Source: Candidatus Omnitrophota bacterium (GTDB lineage: Bacteria > Omnitrophota > Gorgyraeia > Aquiviventales > Aquiviventaceae). From it: a stretch of DNA of 32,928 nucleotides. The position numbers were made by a program, and so were the translations under genes. The DNA lies in assembly GCA_023247215.1 (NCBI GenBank), contig JAHFGX010000015.1, positions 1 to 32,928 on the forward strand. The letters run 5' to 3'. Under the pieces are notes generated by a model, which was given only the letters and a program-made list of their open reading frames with translations, had not been told where the DNA came from and ran no database searches. Positions 15,956 to 22,514 of the stretch are shown here, in pieces (positions within the stretch are counted from its first letter, which is position 1; the number at the start of each line of letters is the position of its first letter).

Positions 15956-16115
15956 AACGAAGAAGCATGCTCCATCACTTGGAACGCTTGCAGTCCGGGC
16001 CATGCGTCGAGCCGTCAAAAAAGTCGTTGAGGACCATCGGCGTTTCGGTCTTCCGCTGGTGGTCTGGCGCAACGGCAAAGTGGTGCGTCTTTCCGCCTCC
16101 CACGTTCATCTATAA
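15948..16115 (+). CDS. Small antitoxin-like partner of the zeta-like kinase
   Basis: A 55-aa basic protein beginning MPKTKKHAPSLGTLA and ending VRLSASHVHL. The middle, VKKVVEDHRRFGLPLVVWRNGKVV, matches the pattern of short proteins usually found just downstream of COG4185-type zeta kinases (helix, HRR-x-G-x-P, then W-x-(N/D)GKV). It overlaps the kinase by 8 nt, so translation is coupled. An antitoxin or neutralising role is inferred from that pairing; it is not the classical epsilon antitoxin, which precedes its toxin. Confidence 0.65.
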   Translation: MPKTKKHAPSLGTLAVRAMRRAVKKVVEDHRRFGLPLVVWRNGKVVRLSASHVHL

Positions 16116-16211
16116 CATTCTGAGCAAGCCCTCGTTCGTTCGTGCACTCGCCTGTCTGATATTGGTTTGCAGTAGCTCCTCTTCATTCTCCGACGGTATA
16201 ATGGTCTTGCC

Positions 16212-16256
16212 ATGACGAAATCTGTTTTCATGCAAACCTACGGCTGCCCAGAGTAG
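16212..16256 (+). pseudogene. Truncated miaB 5' end, remnant B
   Basis: Fifteen codons, MTKSVFMQTYGCPE and stop, line up with the MiaB N-terminus (S/T-K-x-x-F-x-QTYGC). It is cut just after the first cluster cysteine. A TATAAT hexamer at 16197-16202 precedes it and may be the former miaB promoter. It is more diverged than remnant A, so it probably comes from a different source. It is short, but the position and orientation shared with remnant A and true miaB support the reading. Confidence 0.6.
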
Positions 16257-16260
16257 TCGA

Positions 16261-16365
16261 ATGCCTGGACTTTCCGAACTACCCCGACAGGCGGTTGCCG
16301 AGGATGTCAACCAGGTGTTCGAGGCGCTGACGGAAAGCTTTCGGCTGGTGCTGGCTGCGACGTAG
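16261..16365 (+). other. Unidentified gene fragment before the second repeat copy
   Basis: Open frame of 34 codons (MPGLSELPRQAVAEDVNQ to ending FRLVLAAT) that looks like the helical C-terminus of a lost gene and terminates at a TAG inside the repeat. Copy 1 of the repeat has CAG there and a related but frame-shifted sequence upstream (about 13976-14001). The parent family is not recognised. The remaining DNA at 16116-16211 shows nothing else. Confidence 0.4.
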
Positions 16366-16827
16366 CGCATGAACTGTTGGCGTCCACCTGTCACAGGAGA
16401 ACCGCCCCGATGTTTCGTTGAGTTCTGGAGGTCTGGCTGATGACGATGACTCGGTGGGTTGTAAGCGGAATATTTTTAGCCCTATGGGCGTACATCACGA
16501 TCGTGCAACTGGGTTATATTGTGGCGGTGCTGCTGAAGAAAACGACCAAACACTCTTCGTTTACTCCAGCATGTATTTATGGGTTGATCGGCTTACTGCT
16601 GTTGCCCGATCCGAGGACGATCCAACGATGGTTTTGGGTTCCGCTTGTTCTGGACCCCTTTGTGTATATGCTCGTGTTTGGTCTGCCAATTGCCATCCTG
16701 CGAAATCTCAAAGGAAAATAGGGAAGGAATTACAGCCCGTCGTAACCTTCTTTCAGGATTCCGTACCGGGTACGAAAGGGACACGTCGACCATGCAACCC
16801 GTCCCCTCGGTACCCGGTACCTTAACC
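16339..16827 (+). repeat. 489-bp direct repeat, copy 2 (R2)
   Basis: Second copy of the unit at 14002-14490, near-identical over its full length and in the same orientation. In the 3' palindrome CGTACC-N-GGTACG only the central base differs between copies (A in copy 1, G here), so pairing is unaffected. Recombination between the copies would delete the lipoprotein, the zeta-like pair and both miaB remnants (2337 bp). Confidence 0.95.
16440..16721 (+). CDS. Small membrane protein, copy 2
   Basis: Same 93-aa sequence as the gene at 14103-14384, with the same GGAGG ribosome site and upstream context. Here it directly precedes the TIR operon (141 nt away), so the pairing membrane protein plus TIR module may have been the original arrangement, with copy 1 derived from it. 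Function not recognised. Confidence 0.6.
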   Translation: MTMTRWVVSGIFLALWAYITIVQLGYIVAVLLKKTTKHSSFTPACIYGLIGLLLLPDPRTIQRWFWVPLVLDPFVYMLVFGLPIAILRNLKGK

Positions 16828-16861
16828 GAGCCTGCCCAGGCGAGTTCGTAGGAGGAAAATA

Positions 16862-17497
16862 ATGTCAGCTCAGGGATACAATCCATTTTTAAGAAACGCG
16901 CTTCTCGCGGGTAGCGCAATACGGCGAAAGGTTTTTATTTCGTATTTTAAGGGCGATAAACCCTGGGTTGATCATCTTGTGACAAGCTATGGTCAGCCAG
17001 GAATAGGGGTTTTTATTCCCAGCGTTGTGGGTGTGATGGATGAAGATATTTTTGTTGATAGCGACAATCCAGAGTACATAATTTCAGCAATTAGAGAGAG
17101 GTATATTAAAGATACCACTGTGACGATCGTGGTGATCGGCCCGTGCACGCACAGCCGCAAGTATGTTGATTGGGAAATAAAGAGTTCCTTGCGGCAGTCA
17201 TCGAATGGTATCCCAAATGGGATGCTGGGTCTGGCCGTTACGCCCGTAAAAGATTCTGCTGGGAACGCGATCTGGCACACGCTTCCAGATAGGTTCTCAA
17301 AAAATTACATTTATCAAAAGCCAACCAATTCCTACGCCAGGTATTATGATTGGCCGACCAGCGCGGAAACTCTAAGAAGATGGATCGAAGAAGCGTATCA
17401 ACAGGCTGTGAACCAGGCGCACCTGATTGAGAATCCTCAGGAAATGATCTGGAAAAACTTAACCTGCAAAGCATGCAATTACGTGCACACGGTGTGA
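16862..17497 (+). CDS. TIR-like (DUF1863/MTH538-type) protein
   Basis: Protein of 211 aa. After about 20 variable residues comes RRKVFISYFKGDKPWVDHLV, the first strand and helix of the TIR-like domain, then SDNPEYIISAIRERYIKDTTVTIVVIG and SRKYVDWEIKSSL, where E105 fits the catalytic glutamate of NAD-consuming TIR domains. The C-terminal 80 residues (including WPTSAETLRRWIEEAY) are less typical. DUF1863 proteins are relatives of Thoeris ThsB, which makes a cyclic ADP-ribose-type signal on phage infection. A strong AGGAGG ribosome site precedes the ATG. It is the first gene of a four-gene operon, 1 nt before the next. The DNA is clearly AT-richer than flanking core genes. Confidence 0.8.
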   Translation: MSAQGYNPFLRNALLAGSAIRRKVFISYFKGDKPWVDHLVTSYGQPGIGVFIPSVVGVMDEDIFVDSDNPEYIISAIRERYIKDTTVTIVVIGPCTHSRKYVDWEIKSSLRQSSNGIPNGMLGLAVTPVKDSAGNAIWHTLPDRFSKNYIYQKPTNSYARYYDWPTSAETLRRWIEEAYQQAVNQAHLIENPQEMIWKNLTCKACNYVHTV

Positions 17498-17498
17498 T

Positions 17499-17927
17499 AT
17501 GGATAACGACGAGAAGAAGATAAAGCACTTGGAAATGATTCAAGGGATAGTCAATCGGCTGGCTGGCAACTCATTCGCCATGAAGGGGTGGTCTGTAGCT
17601 CTTGTAAGTGCCTTGATCGCAATTTCGGTCGATAAAAGTAATGGCAAGTTTGCGCTTGCGGCCTTACTGCCCGCATTAGCGTTTTGGATTCTAGATGGGT
17701 ATTTTCTATGGCAGGAGAGGCTATTTCGGAAGTTATTCGACGCTGTTCGCGTGAAGCAAAAGGAAAAGGATGAAGAGTTCTTTTCGATGAACATAGCGCC
17801 CTATCTGTCATCGACGCCATCCATGTTGGAAACAACTTTTGGTATTGGAAAAAAACCAAACACTCTGCTGTATTTTCATGGAGTGGTTGTTTTATCCGCT
17901 CTGATTGCAGCAAAACTACTTGGATAG
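17499..17927 (+). CDS. Three-helix membrane protein of the TIR operon
   Basis: Protein of 142 aa. A short amphipathic N-terminus (KKIKHLEMIQGIVNRLAGNS) is followed by hydrophobic segments at about 29-43, 51-71 and 124-141, with a charged cytosolic stretch (VRVKQKEKDEEFF) between the second and third. I recall similar small membrane proteins next to TIR-like genes, but have no name for the family. It has no macro, SLOG or nucleotide-binding motif that I can see. Placed between two TIR genes with gaps of 1 and 6 nt, it is a candidate membrane effector opened by a TIR-made signal, comparable in position to the TM effectors of other abortive systems. Confidence 0.65.
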   Translation: MDNDEKKIKHLEMIQGIVNRLAGNSFAMKGWSVALVSALIAISVDKSNGKFALAALLPALAFWILDGYFLWQERLFRKLFDAVRVKQKEKDEEFFSMNIAPYLSSTPSMLETTFGIGKKPNTLLYFHGVVVLSALIAAKLLG

Positions 17928-17933
17928 ATCATC

Positions 17934-18401
17934 ATGGCTCGCCGCGCATACTTCGCCTTCCACTACCAACGGGATATCTGGAGGGTAAATGTTGTCAGGA
18001 ACTCCAATGTCGTTGAGGGTTTTGAATCCGCAGGCTTTCTTGACTCATCTCTTTTGGAAGAGGCAAGAAAAAATGGAGATGAGGCCATCAAACGTCTCAT
18101 CAACGATGGCTTGAAAGGCACATCCGTAACCGTGGTATTGATTGGCGCTGAGACATCCGAGCGTGAGTACGTGGAGTACGAAATCGAAAAGAGTTGGGAA
18201 AGAGGAAACGGCCTCATTGGTGTGTACATCCACAATATCGAAGATCGTTACGGGTACAAGGACTCGAAGGGGAGCAACCCATTTGACGGGAAATATACTG
18301 GGATAAAAACTTACGACTGGCTTCTTGATGATGGCTACGAAAATATCGGCGATTGGGTAGACGCAGCGGTGGAACGTGCTAAGCGGAGATCAACCGCATA
18401 A
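17934..18401 (+). CDS. ThsB-like TIR-domain protein
   Basis: Protein of 155 aa resembling Thoeris ThsB over its full length: RRAYFAFHYQRDIWRVNVVR at the start, then SSLLEEARKNGDEAIKRLI, TSVTVVLIGAETSEREYVEYEIEKS with E83 at the catalytic position, GNGLIGVYIHNIEDRYG, GSNPFDG, and YDWLLDDGYENIGDWV at the end. ThsB enzymes turn NAD into a signal that activates ThsA. No ThsA (SIR2-SLOG or TM-macro) is present here; the neighbours are a small membrane protein and a nuclease-like protein. It shares the (V/I)xYE/DWEI motif with the first TIR gene, but the two are distinct subfamilies. Gaps to both neighbours are below 7 nt. Confidence 0.82.
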   Translation: MARRAYFAFHYQRDIWRVNVVRNSNVVEGFESAGFLDSSLLEEARKNGDEAIKRLINDGLKGTSVTVVLIGAETSEREYVEYEIEKSWERGNGLIGVYIHNIEDRYGYKDSKGSNPFDGKYTGIKTYDWLLDDGYENIGDWVDAAVERAKRRSTA

Positions 18402-18403
18402 AT

Positions 18404-18880
18404 ATGGCGCACCCTTTCAGGCACTCAGCAGGTTTCGGCAAGCGGATGGAGTACTGGATCATCGGTCAGATGTTGAAAGAAGGGCTTGATGTCTACGTGC
18501 CGTTGGTAGATGACGACGCTATTGATGCGGTGATACGGCGGGACGATGGAACTTTCTTGGCGGTACAGATCAAGGCACGATCAAAGGACGTTAAATTAGG
18601 CGATGCAGCGCTTTTCGCTGCGATGAGACACGAGCTGCGTCCGAATTATTGGTTTTTGTTTTACTCCGAGCGGATGGGCTTGACCTGGATTATGTCGTCA
18701 GCAGAGTTTCTCAAGGAGTGCGTCCAAAACAAGTCAGGAAAGAATGTCGGCAACCGCAGTATTTGGTTCAATGGAACTCGAACTGATAAGGCCACTAGCA
18801 AGAAGATTGAATACTGCAAACCTCAGTTTGAAAAATACCTGGCTCCTGATTATTCAAGATTTAAGGCAAACTTAAAATGA
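18404..18880 (+). CDS. PD-(D/E)XK-like nuclease of the TIR operon
   Basis: Protein of 158 aa. FGKRMEYWIIGQMLKEGLDVYVPL gives the first helix with E16, DDDAIDAVIRRDDGTFLAVQIKARSKD gives D41 and a Q55-x-K57 variant of the (D/E)-x-K motif, and a beta strand with WFLFYSERMGL follows. This is the core layout of small PD-(D/E)XK nucleases such as PDDEXK_5 or Holliday-resolvase-like proteins. It may be an effector, or could act in mobilising the island. It lies 2 nt after the ThsB-like gene, so it is almost certainly co-transcribed. Activity is inferred from fold motifs only. Confidence 0.6.
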   Translation: MAHPFRHSAGFGKRMEYWIIGQMLKEGLDVYVPLVDDDAIDAVIRRDDGTFLAVQIKARSKDVKLGDAALFAAMRHELRPNYWFLFYSERMGLTWIMSSAEFLKECVQNKSGKNVGNRSIWFNGTRTDKATSKKIEYCKPQFEKYLAPDYSRFKANLK

Positions 18881-18940
18881 AGGATAAAAGATCAACCGCC
18901 TACCACGAAGCACGAATTCCGGTGACACAATACTATTTCC

Positions 18941-20326
18941 ATGAATAGCAAGACCGTATTCCTTCAAACCTATGGATGCCAGATGAATGAGCGGGATTCC
19001 GAGGAAGTGCTCGGGATGCTGACGGCGCAGGGGTATGAGATCGCCCAGGCGCCGGAGCAGGCGGACGTGATCCTGCTCAACACCTGCTCGGTGCGGGAAC
19101 ATGCCGAGGAGCGCGCCTTCGGAAAGATGGGCGAGCTCTCCGTCCTCAAGCGCGAGCGGCCGGAGCTGGTGCTGGGGATCATCGGCTGCATGGCCAAGCT
19201 GCACCAAGACGCGATCTTCAAGCGGCTGCCGAAGGTGGACCTGGTGGCGGGGCCGGCGGAGTTGTATGACCTGCCGTACTTGCTGGCGGAGATTCACGAA
19301 AAGCGGCAGCGCGGCAAGGTGATGGCGGTGGGCCGTGCCTTCCGCCCGCTGGAGCAGAAGCCGGCAGGGGAGTATCGGCGTCCCGGGGTGGGCGCGTTCG
19401 TCACCATCATGGAAGGCTGCGACAAATCGTGCACCTACTGCATCGTGCCGAAGACGCGAGGGCAGGAAGTGTCGCGCCCGGCGGAGGAGATCATTCACGA
19501 GATCGCGCGGTTGGTGGAGGCCGGCTATCAGGACATCACCCTGCTGGGGCAGAACGTGAACTCCTACGGCAAGCGGTTTCCGGATGGGACGGGATACAAG
19601 GGACCGCTGGGGCGGCTGCGGCTGCTGGAGGAAGATCCGGAGACGCTGTTGGATTTTCCGACGCTGCTGCGGTTGATTGACCGCCGGACGAACGTGAAGC
19701 GGCTGCGGTTTACGACGAGCCATCCCTTTGATGCGCACGAGCGGCTCTTTGAAGCGATGCGCGACTGCCGGAGCGTGTGCGACTGGCTGCACCTGCCGGT
19801 GCAGTCCGGCTCCAACCGCCTGCTGCGGGCGATGCGGCGAGGCTACACGCGCGAGGCGTATCTGGACAAGGTGAGTCGGTTGCGCGAGCTGGTGCCGGAC
19901 ATCAGCCTCTCCACGGATATTATCATCGGCTTCCCAGGCGAGACGGATGACGATTTCGAGCAGACCGCGCGGCTGATGCGTGAGGTGGAGTACGACAGCG
20001 CGTTTATCTTCAAGTATTCGCCCCGGCCTGGCACCGATGCGGCGGCGCGGGAGGACGACGTGCCGCGCGAGGTGAAAGAGGCCCGCAACCAGACGCTGCT
20101 GACGCTACAGGATGAGATTTCGCAGAAGCGGCTACAGCGGTTCGAGGGGCGCGAAGTTGAGGTGTTGATCGAAGGCCAGGCCAAGCGGCCGGGGCAGATG
20201 TTTGGCCGGACACGCGGGAATCACGGCGTGGTCGTGACGGGCGATGCCGAGCTGGCGGAGCGGCTGGTCACGGTGCGGATCACCCGGGCGCTGCCGCACA
20301 CGCTCTTCGGCGAGGTGGCCGCATGA
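18941..20326 (+). CDS. miaB: tRNA-2-methylthio-N6-(dimethylallyl)adenosine synthase MiaB
   Basis: Radical-SAM methylthiotransferase of 461 aa that modifies A37 of tRNAs already prenylated by MiaA. The UPF0004 domain supplies the auxiliary [4Fe-4S] cysteines C13 (QTYGCQMNERDSE), C49 (LLNTCSVRE) and C83 (IIGCMAK). The radical-SAM motif CDKSCTYC has C160, C164 and C167. A TRAM RNA-binding domain closes the protein (about 395-460). It overlaps miaA by 4 nt (ATGA), placing both steps of the same modification in one operon. The 60 nt before the start belong to the island edge, and two other miaB 5' ends lie upstream, so its native promoter may have been replaced. Confidence 0.96.
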   Translation: MNSKTVFLQTYGCQMNERDSEEVLGMLTAQGYEIAQAPEQADVILLNTCSVREHAEERAFGKMGELSVLKRERPELVLGIIGCMAKLHQDAIFKRLPKVDLVAGPAELYDLPYLLAEIHEKRQRGKVMAVGRAFRPLEQKPAGEYRRPGVGAFVTIMEGCDKSCTYCIVPKTRGQEVSRPAEEIIHEIARLVEAGYQDITLLGQNVNSYGKRFPDGTGYKGPLGRLRLLEEDPETLLDFPTLLRLIDRRTNVKRLRFTTSHPFDAHERLFEAMRDCRSVCDWLHLPVQSGSNRLLRAMRRGYTREAYLDKVSRLRELVPDISLSTDIIIGFPGETDDDFEQTARLMREVEYDSAFIFKYSPRPGTDAAAREDDVPREVKEARNQTLLTLQDEISQKRLQRFEGREVEVLIEGQAKRPGQMFGRTRGNHGVVVTGDAELAERLVTVRITRALPHTLFGEVAA

Positions 20327-21300
20327 GCGCCGCGCCGATCATCGCGCTGATGGGCCCCACGGCGACGGGCAAGACGGATGTGTCCATTGAGCTCGCTACA
20401 CGGTTGAACGCGGAGATCGTCAATTGCGATTCGATGCAGGTCTACCGGCGGATGCCGGTGCTGAGCCAGCAACCTACGCCAGCCCAGCGCGCGGCCGTGC
20501 CGCATCACCTGTTCGATATCGTGGAGCCGACCGAATCGTTCAGCGTGGGGCAGTATCGCAGCGCAGCGCTGGAAGCGATTCGCGGGATGCAGGCGCGGGG
20601 GCGGGCGGTGCTGCTCGTCGGCGGCACCGGGTTGTATCTCAAGGCGCTGACCCATGGATTGTGCGAAGCGCCGCCGGGACGGCCGGAGGTGCGCCAGGCG
20701 CTCTGGCAGCAAGTCGAAGATGGCGGAGCCGCGGCCTTGCACGCGCGGCTCACGCGCGTGGACCCGCGCGCGGCGAAGGTGGTGCATCCCAATGACGCGC
20801 GGCGGGTGGTGCGGGCGATGGAAGTGTACGAATCCACCGGCGAGCCGCTCTCCAACTTTTGGGAACGCACGGCCGGCCCGGCGGTGACGATCCGAGTGAT
20901 CGGGCTGACCCGCGAGCGCGCCGAGCTGTACGAGCGGATCAACCGGCGCGTCGTGCGCATGCTGGATGACGAGGGCGTGCTGGAGGAAGCCCGGCAGGTG
21001 GGGACGCTGCGCCTCAGCCATACCGCCGGCCAGGTGCACGGCCTGCGCCACGTGAACGCGTATCTCGCCGGAGAACGCTCGCGCGATGAGACGATGGCGC
21101 TGTGGCAGCAGCAGGTGCGCAACTATGCCCGGCGGCAGCTCATCTGGTTTCGGGCCGTCGAAGGATTGGCATGGGTGACGATCTCCGCCGATGACGCGCC
21201 GGGCCGCGCCGCCGAGCGCGTGTGCGAGGCGATCTCTCGCGCGTCTTTTCCGCCGTCCGCTCCAACATCCGCCGCGTGGAAGCATCTCTCCCGCGTGTAA
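20323..21300 (+). CDS. miaA: tRNA dimethylallyltransferase MiaA
   Basis: Transfers a dimethylallyl group to N6 of A37 in tRNAs reading UNN codons. The 325-aa protein has the P-loop GPTATGKT (11-18), the substrate-binding DSMQVYRRM, PHHLFDIVEP, the VGGTGLYLKALTHGL motif and the C-terminal RNYARRQLIWFR typical of MiaA. Its start overlaps the miaB stop. hflX follows after 33 nt, as in the classic miaA-hfq-hflX neighbourhood, but without hfq. Confidence 0.96.
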   Translation: MSAAPIIALMGPTATGKTDVSIELATRLNAEIVNCDSMQVYRRMPVLSQQPTPAQRAAVPHHLFDIVEPTESFSVGQYRSAALEAIRGMQARGRAVLLVGGTGLYLKALTHGLCEAPPGRPEVRQALWQQVEDGGAAALHARLTRVDPRAAKVVHPNDARRVVRAMEVYESTGEPLSNFWERTAGPAVTIRVIGLTRERAELYERINRRVVRMLDDEGVLEEARQVGTLRLSHTAGQVHGLRHVNAYLAGERSRDETMALWQQQVRNYARRQLIWFRAVEGLAWVTISADDAPGRAAERVCEAISRASFPPSAPTSAAWKHLSRV

Positions 21301-21333
21301 GTTGCTGTTCGCGTTCCTCACCATGAGGTGGTC

Positions 21334-22458
21334 ATGAGTCCCTTGGCGAATGCCGAACGAGCGTTGCTGGTCACCATTGAGCTGGAGCGGCGCTTTGTGC
21401 GCGGAGCGCTCTGGCCGATCGAAGACGAGGCGAACGAGCTGCGCGAGTTGGCGACCTCGGCCGGCTGCCGTGTGGCGTCCGAAGTCAGCGTGCGGCGCCA
21501 CGAGCCGGTGTCGGCGACTTTTTTGGGCAAGGGCAAGCTCGAAGAGCTGGCGAAAACCGCGGCCACCGAGCAGGCCCACGTGGCTATCCTGAATCAGGAG
21601 CTCTCGCCGGCCCAGCAGCGCAACATCGAAGAGGCCGTCGGCATCAAGACGATTGACCGCACGCAGCTCATCCTGGACATCTTCGCGCAGCGCGCCAAGT
21701 CGCAGGAAGGGAAAGTGCAGGTTGAGCTGGCGCAATTGCGTTACCTCCTGCCGCGGCTGGTCGGGCAGGGGGTCGCGCTGTCACGGCTGGGCGGCGGCAT
21801 CGGCACGCGCGGCCCTGGGGAACAGAAGCTTGAGGTGGACCGGCGGCGCATCCGCCAGCGCATCAGCCGGTTGACGGACGAGCTGAAAAAAATGGCGAGC
21901 CGCCGCGACGCCACGCGGCAGCGGCGCAAAGAAGTGGGGTTGCCCGTCGTGGCCTTGGTGGGCTACACCAACGCCGGCAAGAGCACGCTGCTCAACCGGC
22001 TGACCAAGGCGGGCACCGTGGTGGAAAACCGGCTGTTCACCACGTTGGATCCTCTGGCCCGCCGGTTGCGGTTCGCCTCGGGGCAATGGATCGTCGTCAC
22101 GGACACCGTGGGGTTTCTCCACCGGCTGCCGCACCACTTGGTGGAAGCGTTCAAAGCCACGCTGGAAGAGGCGCAGGATGCGGAGCTGTTGCTGCACGTG
22201 CTGGATGTGAATGACCCATTGGTCATGGAACATGCCGAGGCGGTGCGGGAAGTCCTGCAGACGCTCGCTCTGACGGAGAAGCCGATGGTGACGGTGCTGA
22301 ACAAAATCGACCGCGTCGAGCATCCCCACGTGCTGGCGCGGTTGGAAACCGAACTCCTGCCGGCTGTGCCGGTGTCGGCGCTGAAGGGGGAGGGCATTGA
22401 TGAGCTGCTCGCCACGATCCAGCGCATGTTGAAGCTGCCCGCCGGTTCCTCCGCTTGA
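21334..22458 (+). CDS. hflX: GTPase HflX
   Basis: Ribosome-associated GTPase of 374 aa that splits stalled 70S ribosomes under heat stress. The N-terminal HflX domain has ATFLGKGKLEEL and ALSRLGGGIGTRGPGEQKLE, followed by a coiled region. The G domain has G1 GYTNAGKS (210-217), G2 around TTLDP, G3 DTVGF (257-261) and G4 NKID (323-326). The ATG at 21334 sits behind GAGGTGG; an in-frame GTG at 21328 is possible but would overlap that site. The stop codon lies within the -35 element of the hrcA promoter. Confidence 0.95.
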   Translation: MSPLANAERALLVTIELERRFVRGALWPIEDEANELRELATSAGCRVASEVSVRRHEPVSATFLGKGKLEELAKTAATEQAHVAILNQELSPAQQRNIEEAVGIKTIDRTQLILDIFAQRAKSQEGKVQVELAQLRYLLPRLVGQGVALSRLGGGIGTRGPGEQKLEVDRRRIRQRISRLTDELKKMASRRDATRQRRKEVGLPVVALVGYTNAGKSTLLNRLTKAGTVVENRLFTTLDPLARRLRFASGQWIVVTDTVGFLHRLPHHLVEAFKATLEEAQDAELLLHVLDVNDPLVMEHAEAVREVLQTLALTEKPMVTVLNKIDRVEHPHVLARLETELLPAVPVSALKGEGIDELLATIQRMLKLPAGSSA

Positions 22459-22483
22459 CACGAGGATATTTTTCCTCTACTCT
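22455..22483 (+). promoter_or_regulatory. Housekeeping sigma promoter of the hrcA operon
   Basis: A perfect -35 TTGACA (22455-22460) and a -10-like TACTCT (22478-22483) are separated by 17 nt. The predicted transcript would start within the CIRCE element just downstream, the usual arrangement for HrcA repression. Confidence 0.75.
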
Positions 22484-22487
22484 ACCA

Positions 22488-22514
22488 TTAGCACTCATGG
22501 TATATGAGTGCTAA
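22488..22514. promoter_or_regulatory. CIRCE operator (HrcA binding site)
   Basis: Perfect inverted repeat with consensus arms TTAGCACTC (22488-22496) and GAGTGCTAA (22506-22514) and the standard 9-nt spacer. HrcA binding here represses the hrcA-grpE-dnaK-dnaJ operon, and release on heat shock allows expression. One possible hrcA start codon falls inside the element. Confidence 0.97.

Noticed and set aside
16862-18880. Calling the TIR operon a standard Thoeris system
   Set aside because: No SIR2-SLOG ThsA and no macro domain are encoded nearby, so the known definition is not met.
18387-18899. AGATCAACCGC (18387 and 18889) as island attachment sites
   Set aside because: Only 11 bp, both copies inside the island rather than at its two ends, and no integrase gene or tRNA is present.
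22462-22477. GAGGA...TCCTC hairpin with T-rich loop as an hflX terminator
   Set aside because: Only five pairs, the T run is in the loop, and it is the spacer of the hrcA promoter.
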